Shown in pieces: positions 25,101 through 37,522 of a stretch of 64,000 bases of DNA. The position numbers and the translations under genes are program-made. The stretch's first letter is position 1. Every line of letters starts with the position of its first letter. The notes beneath the pieces are model-generated. The model was not told where the DNA came from. It did no database searches and saw only the letters and a program-made list of their open reading frames with translations. The DNA lies in the NCBI GenBank assembly GCA_033239005.1, contig BSQZ01000009.1, forward strand, positions 1,497,752 through 1,561,751. The letters run 5' to 3'. The DNA is from Lamellibrachia satsuma. Its lineage: Eukaryota > Annelida > Polychaeta > Sabellida > Siboglinidae.

Positions 25101-28100
25101 TTGCCATCCTCTTCAGTAATCCCCCACCACCATCGCACGACCCCTTGCCATGTGAAGTGGCAAAAAAATGCCATTCAGCTTCAAATCCAAAGTCCACAGA
25201 ATGATGGCACAAGTTCATGAAGTTCTTACAGTTCTTGTATTGACCTGCATAAACATCTGAGAAATAGAACAGTTTCTTTGGCTTCTCTTCGAACATCTCC
25301 TCAGGGAACAGAAGATGTTGAAACTGATGAACTGTAATGGTGTCATGTGTCAGGCAGAGACAGCAACACATGACACATGCTTTGACACTCCATTCTCCAA
25401 CCAGTAACAAACAAATGGGTGGATGGTAGCTTGAGCATTGTTCCAGTGATACAACTGGACTTCATCTTGCATTACAAAAGTGAAGTTCTTGGCAAAATCA
25501 CCCACAACAAGTATCTCCTATTCACCCAGCATGTTGTCTCGCAGGTCTTGATAGTATGATGTTTGAACTTTCTCAATGAAATTATGAAGGATGATATGTT
25601 GGAGATGTTCAGTGGAACTTTGAATGAATTCATCAACTGACTGATGGATGGTTTCTAATGTTGATCTGCCTGTTGTGGTCCACTTTCGGTTTTTCAATTT
25701 CATCAAATGCATTGAGCATTGAGCAACAGTTCTTGAAAGATCTCAACACATGGACATTGATTGCACTTCTGGAGGAGGCAGTCCAATGAGGTATCATACA
25801 CATGTGATTTACCATAAAAATCAGGTATGTATAAAATGTTATTTTGACGTCTCCGATAGCTACAGATCATCATACTATTTATACAAATACTAAGTATACC
25901 AACAGATACAGATAATTACCTTATGGGCAGAGAATATGCAGAGAACAAAACACACTTCTAGGAAGGCAGCACCCATTTGCAAACTGACAGATCATGCGAC
26001 TCATTTAGTTCTTACCACATGACTAGAGTGACATGAGATGATGGTGCATTTAAAATGCCATAACTCGTAAAGTATTGCAATGCGTATGATAAAACTTTCA
26101 GTGAGTATTGCCGAATATGTATGCTTCAACATAAAAAATCAACAAAATCTGAGGTTTCATGATTTTTGCTAGGTCAGGTCAAAGATTAAAAGACATGTTT
26201 TTAACATTCTTGTTTGTGTTTTATGTCTACACAGATAGACATTTATCAGAGCTTTAAAATGACACCAACGTCACATATGTAGGTTACCTAGGAGAGAAGT
26301 TCTAACACCTGGAAGGTCATGAGGTAGTCAAGGTCGGGTCAAACTTTGATGACCTCTATCTCTGGAAATGAATGTCACATTGACCTAAAATTTGGGTGGG
26401 AACATTGACTCATGAACATAAACGAACACACCAAATTTCATCAAAATTTAAGGTGGTCATGTAAATTTCACCCTGTTTTTGATTGATTTGACATGGAATG
26501 CCCCTCATGTTTCTGTGAATGTGTCTACTATTTTCTGTTGGTCTTCATCTGGGTGAGGGCTAGGCTTGGGCATGATCTGTGTATAAAAGTTCAATCACGC
26601 TGATGGGCGAAGTCTTGTTTTAGGCCTTTAGTCTGCCGAGATTGAATAGCTTGCCATCATCAGTGTGATAAGTTAGTTCGACACTGCCAGGGACAGGTGT
26701 AACATAGTGGCAAGAAAGATGAAGAAAAGCATTTGTGCCATGACACATACCTGCTTCACACTAGTGTTTACTGTGAAAGGGTGAATCCATTACTTAGAAT
26801 TCTTATCTGCATGTCATCGTATATGATGCATATCATGTTGGTAAACTTTGCCAGGCACCTAAATTGCTGAAGAATCTTCCAGAGAGCATCTTGGATTTCG
26901 TATGTACCAGTGTCACTGACTAAAAGGGAACCACTGCTACATGCTATTTACTCAGATTCATGAATCCCCACAATTCACACATAATGTGAGGGTCTGTACA
27001 GAAGAAACTAGCTAGTGAGAATGCTAATAAAACTTTAACATCTGACTCATCTAAGCAAACCATTTGCAAAGTGCAATATGTTTGTAAATGACCAAAATGT
27101 GCATGTTATTTACAGCATAGAATGTAAACTACAGTGTACTACAGTGTACTACATCACTGGACTCAATAAACTTTACAAAGGCATTTCATCATCTTCAGAT
27201 GCTATTTTGATGTGTTCTTGATATACTGGTATAATAAAAACATTTTCTTGTGATTTCACTACATTTGTGCCACTCTGTATCCCATTATCTGCAATCAACT
27301 CACCTGTGCCACTCTGAATCCATTATCTGCAATCAACTCACCTGTGCCACACTGTATCCCATTATCTGCAATCAACTCACCTGTGCCACTCTGTATCCCA
27401 TTACCTGCAATCAACTCATCTGTGTCAATCTGTATCCCATTACCTGCAATCAACTCATCTGTGCCACTCTGTGTCCCATTACCTGCAATCAACTCACCTG
27501 TGCCACACTGTATCCCATTATCTGCAATCGACCTACCTGTGCCACTCTGTATCCCATTACCTGCAATCAACTCACCTGTGCCACTCTGTATCCCATTACC
27601 TGCAATCAACTCACCTGGGCCACACTGTATCCCATTACCTGCAATCAACTCACCTGTGCCACACTGTATCCCATTACCTGCAATCAACTCACCTGTGCCA
27701 CACTGTATCCCATTACCTGCAATCAACTCACCTGTGCCACTCTGTATCCCATTACCTGCAATCAACTCACCTGTGCCACTCTGTATCCCATTACCTGCAA
27801 TCAACTCACCTGTGCCACACTGTATCCCATTACCTGCAATCATCTCACCTGTGCCACTCTGTATCCCATTACCTGCAATCAACTCACCTGTGCCACACTG
27901 TATCCCATTACCTGCAATCAACTCACCTGTGCCACTCTGTATCCCATTATCTCCAGGTGTCTCATCCTCATTACCTGCTGTCCAATGAGACGTCGTGAGT
28001 TGTAGCAGAAGTCACGAGATGTTAGGATCACTACAGCGATCCTGTCAACAGAAGCAGATCGAGGTTCACTACATCGGTCTTGTCAACAGAAGCTGATTGA

Positions 28101-31100
28101 GGATCACTACAGTGATCCTGTCAACAGAAGTAGATCAAGGATCATTACACCGATCCTGTCAATAGAAGCAGATCAAGGATTACTACATCGATCCTGTCAG
28201 CAGAAGCAGATCGAGGATCACTACATCGATCCTGGCCACAGAAGCAGATTGAGGATCACTACTGCGGTCCTGTCAACAGAAGCAGATCGCGGATCACTAC
28301 AGCAATCCTGTCAACAGACTCATATTGACTATCGAGGATCACTACAGCAATCCTGTCAACAGAAGCATATCGACTATCGAGGATCACTACAGCAATCCTG
28401 TCAAGCAAACAACAGGTATTGATGGTTGCATTTTCTTGTCCAATATTTTCAATATTATCATCAAGTTTTAACCTCAATGTAAACTATTGACATGAAAAAA
28501 GAACAAGAGTTGAAGACTCGCCTTTCAGCAAACTGGTCATTGTCATGATGGGAGATCTTGATTGGTTGGTCCTGGCTGTCTAAGGTACATTCATAGTCTA
28601 AAACAGAGCGTAAATAATAGTGAAATTACGTTACTAGTGTTATGATGACAATAATATGTACATATGCATGTACGTATGTGGCATGTTCATGTAGCTAGAC
28701 TTGGGCATTTATCTTGCATGTATTGAAATCATTTATTAAAATTATAACAACATCCAACTTTAAAATGTTACCAACCAAATTTTGCACATTTATGATATGA
28801 CCCAAATAATGTCAAAAAACAAATTTGGAATGAAGCTTGTCATAGATGGGATGATCCTGGAATAAACAATATTATGTTATAAACATTTTTTTCACAACAA
28901 ACCAATAACTCATTCTTGCTACATTGGTTTTAACTTTTTGCAGAGCTGGCTTGGTTGATAATAGGCGCTCTGTAATGCCACCATAAACCATATTCTTCCA
29001 TTGCTTTATTTATACAGTTATCAACATTAAAGTGAAACCAATGGCATTTTTTGGGCCTTTGCACCTTTAAGAGTGCCTAAAAACTAACCATTTACAACTA
29101 TAATCAAGAATATCACTCAAGTGGTTTACTGGGAATCTGTTCTAAAAGCGCGAAATTCTGGTCTAATGTAATTTTTCGTGGGGGCGGACATGACATATTC
29201 ATCAGTGTTTGCAATTTTGATCATTCAGATGTAAACATGATTCAACAAGGTATAGAGTTGTCTGTTTTTTATTTCCTTTGGAAAAACAGACAGTAATGAA
29301 GCAATATGCTAGACTTTGTTCAGCCCATTTTGAAGAGTCATGTTTTGAAGTTGATATATTTTCATCAACAAATGGGTCAAGATCCTTAAAAAAGTCAGCG
29401 ACAGAGAACGTTAAAGCCTGAAGTGGTACTGACGATCTCCCATCATGTACATCAGCCGAAGGCTTCGACACTCAATCAAGAGAACTGTCAAATTGAAACA
29501 CGAGGTGGTTAGTAAACAACGAATGAATGGATTATCTTGCCAAATAAGTTGATTTTAGATGCGAACAGCATGTTCAAACTTATTGGCAAGTATGTGATTA
29601 AAATCGTCTACATCTACGTCTTCTGAACAAATATGGCGCTGCCCATGCCAAAAAGATTTTTGGTGTTCAACAATGTATATTTAGTTAATCACTTGCATGA
29701 TATTCTTGATTATAGTTGCAAATGGTTAGTTTTAAAGTACTCTTATAGGTGCAAAGGCCCCAAAAATGCCTTTGGTTTCACTTTAAACATTGTGTTATGG
29801 TTTCACTGTAAGTGTAAATACTACATATAATTTATCAGGCAGTGTAGTATACAAACAAAAAAGTAAATAATCATAAAATAGTGTCAGATTATTATGATTT
29901 ATTCTAAGACAAACAAGGAGACACACACAGATGTTTAGCTTTAACAATAATAACGTTTGACTGAGGAAGAAATGGATGCATATATTGCATACTGTTATTA
30001 CCAAGCTAAGATACCCTTTTTCATGAATGAATAACAAGTTGTAAATATATTTTTGTGTTTTTGCTGTATATCATAAAATAATATTATGTACAAGTTTGTT
30101 GATTTACCATTTAGATTATTGATGCACTGTGGTTGACTTACCAAGTGTGTAGTAATATGGTGTTACAGTGTCGTCATGGAAGTTGTCCCGGTCCCCCAGG
30201 ACCTCGACCAGACACTCCTGCACTTGTTCCTTGAGGTCCCCCTTGCTGTACAGGTCTTTGCTGGCATCTTAACCACACACACAACATCACCTATTACATT
30301 AACTCCTGTCTTACTTTATTTCAGTGCCACTTGTAACTTACATCATAGACATCCAAAAATGTTATATCACTATCATTTTAGTAGAATTTAAATGTGAGTT
30401 GTAATATATATTGGACACTCAAAAATATCGACCATGAATGTAATTTCAATTTGATAATGTTTGTATGTAATCTGTATAACATGTATAACATGGGTATATA
30501 TGTGTAACATCTACACTGTAATTAGGATAAATTACATTTTTGAGCTTACAACCAGTTACATATCTTGTCTATTTTTATTTAGCACCCATCAATTAATATG
30601 TATAGTTAGACACTGTCATGTTTAAATCTCAGTGGTGTCTTGACCCTTAGCTAATGGCTACACCCCAATGGGACAGATTGTTAGACTATATGTATAAGCT
30701 AGGGGTGTTTCACCCTCCCTCAGAGGCAAACAATGAGAGGTGTACAAATGTTGAGGTTAGGCCGAGGATGTCAGTGTTGACAGCTGCCTACCACGTGTCA
30801 TAATGTGGTTCTCACAGTAGGACTCGTGGAACCACGGCACGTCAAGTTGAGGACAGTCAAGGATGACACTGCGATTGAGTTCCATCATCAGCTGTTCCAC
30901 CTCTCGCTGGTGGCGCATGTTGTCTGCAGCACATCAACACCACAACTGTCACTTTTCTTAATGCTACTTCAGGCACACCAACACAGCAACTGTCATTTCT
31001 CTTAATGCTACTTCAAGCACACCAACACAGCAACTGTCACTTCTATTAATGCTACTGAAGGCACACCAACTCAGCAACTGTCACTTCTCTTAATGCTACT

Positions 31101-31354
31101 TCGGGCACACCAACACAGCAACTGTCACTTCTCTTGACTCCTTCAGGCACACCAACACAGCAACTGTCACTTCTTCTCTTGACTCCTTCAGACACACCAA
31201 CACAGCAACTGTCACATCTCTTATGACTACTGCAGGCATACCAACACAACAACTGTCACTTCTCTTACGGCTACAGCAGATGACCACACAACTCAAACCT
31301 TTTTGAAATTTTTATAACATGCATCTAAACCTACAAAAACGTGGTACACGTGTG

Positions 31355-31386
<32 letters not shown>

Positions 31387-33755
31387 TTTGTATAATAATA
31401 AATATATATATGTACAGCCCTGTTGTAGTAATACAAAACAGGATCATATGCCATTTAGATTCAGCATGACAATTTTCTTGGCTTCTGTCACAACTAACCT
31501 TCAATGTAGTGATCAACACGTTCGATATAGTTGATGCAGAATACGCGACGCAGGTGTTGCTCTGGGAACCAGTTGAGGATGCTTAGGTTGTTGAGGACAC
31601 GCAACTCCTGCAACACAGTCGACCCTGCACCACTCTCAAGTTTCTCTAATATGGACTCCACAAACTTGTCAAAGCACTTCGGAGTGTAACCAACTTGTGC
31701 ACATGCACCAAGAATCTTGCTTGCCTCATCAAGTTTCAGATGTGGGTGTTGGATGACAAAGAGCACAAGGTCATCATAGACCTGTGGATGATTGAAGGCA
31801 AGTGCATAGAAGAGATGTGTGATTTTGATGGCGCTCACAACATCAAGCTCACCAGTGAACCTAGGGTAGAGCTTCATGAGCTTCTCAGTGAGCAGGCAGT
31901 CATCAAAACGATTATGCACAGAGAGTGCTTGTGTCAACTGCACCAGATGGTCAATGCCCTTGATGTCATCCAGCTTGTCCAGCATTGCCAGGTAGAGTGC
32001 ATGGTGGATGACAGCCAGCTGTTTCTGCAACTGCAACATCATTGGTTGTTGCAGTGAGTTCAGACCTACAATAAGCCGGTAGAGATTACCAATCTGCCAC
32101 TTTGGGATTGCAGCAATGAGCAGTTCATAGATGACATCAGGGAGGGGATCGGCTGTGTTTCTGAGGAAGTACGCTGCGACGGATGGGATCATCGTCATTT
32201 CCATCAGCTTTTGTTTTTTAATCGCCTCAATGAGACAGTAGCTGAAGCTCTGCTCGCCTTGCCGATCGTAGAACTTGTGCATTGTGAGGAAGCGCAATAC
32301 AAGTTGAAGCCGCGTGTTGTACTCAATGAGACGGTCCATGTGCGCGAGAACAAGCTGCTGGAAGCGGCGGATCACATCCTTGTTCTGCATCGCCATCTGG
32401 TAGAATGTCTCTGCAAGGTTTGACAGCACGACGACATCAATGTCATCCATGTTGAGGTAAACAGCATTTGTGAATGTACGCTTCACCTCAGGCAGCGAGT
32501 TGCTTGTCAGTGCGTACGACAGGTTCGAGATGTCGCACAGGCGCAGGTTCCTACATTTCAACAGCTTCCAACTATGCTGCTCAAAGCACGCTGAAACATC
32601 TGTTTTGTAGAACTTGCTCAGTTTTAGACTGCTACAAAGCTCACCAACGTGTCGAGGTTCAAACTGATCAAGTGCCTTGATTCCAGCTTCTCTCGCAAAC
32701 TCAAGAAGTTCTTTAACACATTTCACATCAACAGTGCGTGCATAGTAAAGACGCCGCCCAATGTATGCAATTTGTGTGATAGTAGTCGGATCAGAGAGGC
32801 CTTCGCCATGCTTCCGCAAGTAATCAACAACCAGCTTCACAGACTTCCCCAGCAGGCTCTTAGACATGAAGAATCCAGAATTCTTGATCACATCCGTGAC
32901 ATCCAGTACACCTTGCACTGAATCAATCTCACATAAGACATTTGTGTACCTCTTCAAGAATGGTTTAATGTATGTCAGTCGGATTCCTTTTGGCAAGGAC
33001 CGGAAGACGACACTAAATGCTGCAAGTGCATGCATTGAGAACTGATCCAGGGCCTGGGTGCTATTGAGTAGGCACTGCTGAACAGCTGCATTTGTCAGTT
33101 CAACTCCAAGCATTGTCAATTGTTGTAGATTGTTCGTCACCTGAATGTGGTCAAACGTGGGTGACAACTCACACACGGCATCCAGCAATTTCACGAACCC
33201 TGCATGTGACGTGATGGGGCTCATGAATTCTTCGACTCGTCCACCGATGACCAGCTGGAGACGTGCCAAGTCCATATTCTCCTGTAGCCACGGTAAGTAC
33301 CGTAGTTGGTTGTACTGCAGCTGTGTGAGATGAGACAGGGCAGCGCTCACTGTTGTTCCATTCATAAATGCTCCATTGTTGTCATACAAATAATCCAACA
33401 GATTGTCCACTGCATCAAGTTTTTTAATCTCATCAAGCATCCTCTTTGTAGAATCATCTGCTTTTGGTTGTATGTTGTTTTCAGTTGAGATTGTATTATG
33501 TGGTAAGTAAGCAACATTCACCATGCCACTGTTAAGGATACTTTCATACGAACTCAGGTCAAAACGACTTGCGCAGAAGCCACTGGTTGACTTTGAAAAA
33601 TGTGTTGTGTCTCCAAGGAATCCCTTAGCCAGTTGGTTAAAACAACCATGGTTAAATAGTAGGTGGTCTTGAAATGTCCAGTGGAACCGACGCTGCAGTC
33701 TTTTATACGTGCACACTGCATGGTGGAGACATCTAGTGTTGGTGAAGTGAAACAT
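22173..33755 (-). CDS. FAST kinase domain-containing (FASTKD) mitochondrial protein
   Basis: FASTKD proteins are mitochondrial RNA-binding factors that control mRNA stability and processing. The main exon, 33774-31499, has 752 codons. I start at the ATG at 33755 because a TTTTTGTTGCAG acceptor lies just upstream, which makes the earlier ATG at 33806 intronic. The N-terminus is basic and hydrophobic, fitting a mitochondrial presequence. Downstream exons in phase are 30923-30792 (a CPQLDVPWFHE block of the FAST_2 domain), 30267-30142 and 28597-28522. The terminal exon at about 22287-22173 encodes VSYFDWYSMGL and YLKSKIF, the end of a RAP domain. The exon between 28522 and 22287 that should carry the first half of RAP was not found. 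The gene may be a FASTKD1-type paralog, but I cannot settle that. The large exon shows no damage. Confidence 0.9.
22533..23255. repeat. 72-bp tandem repeat, about ten copies
   Basis: Ten nearly identical 72-bp units beginning ATGTCATTATCATCAGTGAT. The unit length is a multiple of three and the unit has no stop in one plus-strand frame, so it reads as a repeated 24-residue peptide. It lies in a FASTKD intron, antisense to that gene, about 250 bp upstream of its last exon. Confidence 0.95.
24080..26504. mobile_element. DNA transposon with long terminal inverted repeats
   Basis: The left end, from GGGGCATTCCATATCAAATC at 24080, is repeated inverted at the right end (26504). Similarity covers roughly 430-480 bp on each side, for example the blocks with GACCTTCCAGGTGTTATAAC and GTCTATCTGTGTAGACA. 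A 4-bp TCAT flanks both ends (24076-24079 and 26505-26508) and may be the target duplication. The interior encodes the minus-strand protein at 25025-25815. The element is inside a FASTKD intron. I cannot assign it to a named superfamily. Confidence 0.75.
25025..25815 (-). pseudogene. Transposon-borne protein (FATSHGKG family), broken
   Basis: Minus-strand frames encode a protein family that recurs in cnidarian and molluscan repeats. There is a VGDFAKNFTFVMQDEVQ block near 25485 and a HWNNAQATIHPFVCYW block near 25420, then FYFSDVYAGQYKN near 25250 and AEWHFFATSHGKGSCDG near 25165. The end is a KASLQRPY block near 25080. The FSD and the H/SHGKG blocks look like catalytic or structural signatures, but no biochemical role is known to me. 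The frame is split by a stop near 25518 and at least one frameshift near 25340. It sits centrally between the inverted repeats of the 24080-26504 element, so it is its likely transposase or companion protein. Confidence 0.6.
27253..27960. repeat. 39-bp minisatellite, about 18 copies
   Basis: Tandem copies of a 39-bp unit with CTGTGCCACTCTGTATCCC followed by ATTACCTGCAATCAACTCAC. It is open in several frames on both strands because 39 is a multiple of three. It is located in a FASTKD intron. Confidence 0.95.
28015..28410. repeat. 36-bp minisatellite
   Basis: About ten diverged copies of a unit close to GATCCTGTCAACAGAAGCAG plus ATCGAGGATCACTACA. It ends about 110 bp from the FASTKD exon at 28522-28597. 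Confidence 0.9.
29290..29435 (+). pseudogene. THAP zinc-finger fragment
   Basis: A plus-strand frame around 29310-29420 reads LCSAHFEESCFE and, further on, SRSLKKSATENV. This matches the second half of the THAP C2CH DNA-binding domain (C-x2-H, then CFE, then a lysine-rich turn before the AVP motif). The first C-x-C half is not recognisable. THAP domains occur in host regulators and in P-element-type transposases. Here it is antisense within a FASTKD intron and without an open gene, so it is probably a transposon relic. Confidence 0.4.
30935..31285. repeat. 44-bp minisatellite
   Basis: About eight copies of a unit containing CACACCAACACAGCAACTGT followed by CACTTCTCTTAATGCTACTTC. The array sits immediately upstream of the acceptor for the FASTKD exon 30923-30792. 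Confidence 0.9.
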
Positions 33756-33774
33756 GTTGCAGCCCAGTGTCTGT

Positions 33775-36760
33775 CTGCAACAAAAATTCACACAATTTTT
33801 CACCATTGCCCATTGGCCAATTTAAAAATTACTGATCTATGTTAGCCCTAGACAGAGTTGTTTGGAGTATAACTTCATAAGACATACCATAAGTCAGTAA
33901 ACAGTGAGCAAGGCTGCATGCAACAGAACTGTCGAGTTGTGTCGAGAAATAGTGGTGAAATCATGGGCGGATCCAAAAAGGGGTATCCAGTTTCCCAACC
34001 GGACAAAATGTCCACAGCGGACAGCACTTTATACACTAGACAATTTTTTTATTGACAAATGTGTTATTATCTAGCTGTAGTGGTTTATTTAAATACGGGA
34101 TGAAATATGTCCTATTGTTCTGAAACATGCATCGGTCATTTGAGAACCTACACAAATTAGATTAGAAAAATTGAACAAGACACAGCAAGATTTATTGAAA
34201 GTAACTGAGTCATTCCGTGTCAAATCAACCAATTTTCAAGAAATTTCAGAAGTTGATGACTCAGAATTTGCTTAAATTTTGACCAATGAATAAGTAGCTA
34301 TACCTGAGCACTTCTACAAAAGAACTAAGCATTTACATGCAAATTGTGTCTATAATGCCCTATAATGTGTACAGGGTGTAAGCGTCCCAAAACACACCCA
34401 TTATTTTGATCTGTTTTCAGGAAAAGTGAGAAGTTTACAAGCTACATCTTATATTAAGTTTACAAGCTACATAATATTATCTTAAATTTGCTGAATATGT
34501 AGACATATGCACCTGTAAATAGATAAAAAATAACAGGTGCGTTTTGGGGCGCTTACCCCCATTCACGTTATAGGGCATTACAGACACAATTTGCATGTAA
34601 ATACTTAGTTTTTTGGCAAAAGTGCTCAGATATATCTACTAATTCATTGGTAAAAATTTAAGCAAATTCTGAGACATCAACTTTTTGACCATTGTTACCA
34701 TAATAAATCTCAGGTGATTGTCAGCTCAACTGGTTATCACTTAGGATAGATGCTGAACTGCGACACTGTCTTTACTAATTTTTAAATGAAAAATTACATG
34801 GTAGACGTTTAACATGCTAACCAACTTCGCTTAAATGCTCTGTAGAAGCAGAAGTTCAGTATGCTCAAGGTTTGCTGTTAGCCTGCTACTAGGATGTGCC
34901 TGGTTGTATGCCCATGTAGCCTTTTTGGCTTTCTTACATAAGTCTCTTGTTGGCTCAGATGGCAATGGGCATTGCCAGTTTGACAGTCAGCATGGCCAAT
35001 GAGGTGAGGGAAACAGCAAGTATAAAAAAGTCTTGTGTGAAATGCATGAAACTTGGCAGCACTGTCTCTGATGCAATTTAGGCTTGTTAACAAAAGCAAA
35101 TGCATTTGAATGCGCACCCCTTGTGTTGTGTTGGCACTGTTGGGCTGGGCTGGGGTGGCAGCTCCATTGGGGGAGTAAACATTAGCAATGCCAGCCCAAA
35201 ATATTTACAGTCAGAGAGAGTGATTAGTGGTAGTGTAATTATCTTCCCAGTGACCCCACCAGTGGACAGACTATTGTCTTGGGCACCCCTTCCATTCTGG
35301 CCTAACTGAATGATTAGCCTTTTGTTCCCTGCCATAGTTTGCAGTTAACTGTCAATTGTCTATTCCTCCCTCCCATTTCCACCACCTTTGCAAGCCTGGA
35401 ACTGTGCGACTCTACAGACATGTTCATGTAGTGGAACTATTATGTAGTGTGACTTAGTGGTTACAATAATGTACTACTGTATCTCTTTAATAAATGAACA
35501 ATGTGTTTCTTATACAATACGTTGTTTTTTCTCCAAAAAACAAAACGTTAATATAAAGCCAAAACATTTGAAATTAATTCAAATGCATTTACAAATGTGT
35601 AACCAAAACATTTGCATTTGCATTTAAATGCATTCCTGGAAAATGGTATTTGCATTTGAATGAAGTGAAACATTTGCATTTGCATTCAAATGCATTGACA
35701 TTCATTTGTTAACAAGCCCGATGCAATTAGTTTTGCCTTGTTGACATGTTGTAGATATAATTTACAAAGTGGCTAGCGCTCCGGACCCGAAAGCACAACT
35801 GTACATTGGTCTGGCACTCTTTTCGCTGTGTATGTATAGTAAGTGTGTACGCGTATTCGCAGCAGTATATAACATGCGCATGCAGACAGTCATAAAATCA
35901 TTAATAAACCAGGTGCTAAACACCGGAATATTATCTGATGCGCTAAAATTTTGCAAAGTAATGATACATCATTATTTGAAAAGTATAGCTAGGACCTAGG
36001 TCTCTTCTCTTCTTCCAAAGATCTCAAAAGTGTTAGTATTAAAAACATTTTTCGCTTAGGTAGGCAGTTATATCTTCATACTTTGATAATTAACAATGAG
36101 TATGGTTTTATATAATTATGCATAACTGTGCTTGAACGTACACATAATTGTCCAATTAAACAACAATGATGTTTTAATATATGGCAATAAACATATTACT
36201 CGACCTGTTAAAGACCAAGATATAGGCCTATTTTTCAACTATGTTAGATGTACAGCAGTTAGTGCTGCGATGTCTTAGTGGCAATAGTGTCGGACCGATA
36301 ACAACAGCCTATACATATAAGCATAACTAAAGTAGAATGCTGTCAGGCTGTCAGCCAACCAATTTTTTTATTCTCCAAGCGCCTACACTTTTTTCTTATT
36401 AAAAACATGGTAAAAATGTGATACGAACACCCGTGTGTCGTGCCCAGTGAGGTGATGGCTGCCTGGATCGTCATGCAGTGCCCCATGTGGTGACGCTGTT
36501 TGACAGGCCAGGCCTAGTTGAGCGATAATGCATGTAGGTCATCGTTTGTACAACGCTAATAAGTTATTCAAATGTGCATCAAACTTAACAAGTTCCGACG
36601 TTTTGTATGTGTAACTAAATTAATTGCGCATGTTTCTAAATTGCTACTTCCGTTGCATTATCTACAAGATATGTACCAATTTGGTGTAACGATAAAATAG
36701 GCCACTCAGTTTAAATGTTCAAATAATCTGATAGGTGGCGTTATGCACAACGTCACTTCC
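33775..36760. other. Intergenic region between FASTKD and RPL32
   Basis: The two genes diverge from this stretch, so it should hold both promoters. I see a fold-back element (34240-34700) and an ATTTGCATTTG-rich low-complexity patch (35545-35720). No coding region can be supported. Confidence 0.5.
34240..34700. mobile_element. Fold-back (MITE-like) element
   Basis: About 34240-34440 and 34500-34700 are imperfect inverted copies. Both contain GCTCAGATATA/TACCTGAGCAC, TTTACATGCAAATTGTGTCT and TGCCCTATAA blocks on opposite strands. The outer end on the left (GAGTCATTCCGTGTCAAATC, 34208-34227) resembles the terminus of the 24080-26504 transposon, so this may be a short non-autonomous relative. 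No coding capacity. Confidence 0.6.
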
Positions 36761-36765
36761 GTCGG

Positions 36766-36795
36766 CCTTTTCTCCATGTTGGATTGTTGAAGTGG
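36766..36795 (+). promoter_or_regulatory. Possible RPL32 start site with 5'-TOP tract
   Basis: A CCTTTTCTCC pyrimidine run follows a GC-rich patch (CACTTCCGTCGG, with an ETS-like CTTCCG). Ribosomal protein mRNAs start with such a C plus pyrimidines. A splice acceptor at 37511-37515 (TACAG) just before the coding start shows that an upstream non-coding exon must exist. This is the best candidate for it; the donor (near 36786) is uncertain. Confidence 0.45.
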
Positions 36796-37522
36796 GTTAA
36801 CGTTTTAATCGAAAGCCGAATAATCTCTAAATATCAGCCTTGAACCAAAACATCGTTTGTGTCTATATAACAATACGCAAATACCTAATATTATATTTTT
36901 ATATTGTGGTATTAAGAGTACTCTATGTTAGTGTTGCGGGTATATAGACTATGGTCACGTTTGTTTATGGCAAGAAAATACCCGCAGCCGGGCCCGTACC
37001 AAGCATTTTTTATACGATACTATTAAGAGTACTCGGTATGAGTACTCTCTGTTAATGTTAAGGGTTTATAGAATACTGTTTATGGCAAGAAAATGCCCGG
37101 AGCCGTACACGGTCAGAGCTGCCGGACCCCTGCCCTAGTCTAGGCCAAACCTAGGGCTAGGCAGAGGCCAGAGCCGTAGGGGCAGATGCCAGAGTTCCAG
37201 GCCACCAAAAAGTAACTTGTGTATTTGGCACTTGTGATCCTATCTAGAGTCGGAACTTAATAATATTTAAAACTTATACGCACTAACCGTTTCATGTACT
37301 ATGTATTCCGTGAAATTCCACTTGCGCATTACCTTCAAGAAGCGTTTGCATTGAAGCTGGTATACCAATAAGAATGTCTTTGGACATGAACTACATGTGT
37401 TTTGCATGTTTTTATTGCTTCTTAATAAAGTACGTTTTCATCGGCCCGGATCCTCGCTTTTACTTGATAACAAAAGGCGAGCCTCTGTGACACCCATTGC
37501 TTCTTTGTATTACAGCTCCACC

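Noticed and set aside
27253..27960. Regular 39-bp repeats that look like a CRISPR array at first sight
   Set aside because: The units are directly adjacent with no unique spacers, they lie in an animal intron, and no cas genes are present. It is a minisatellite.
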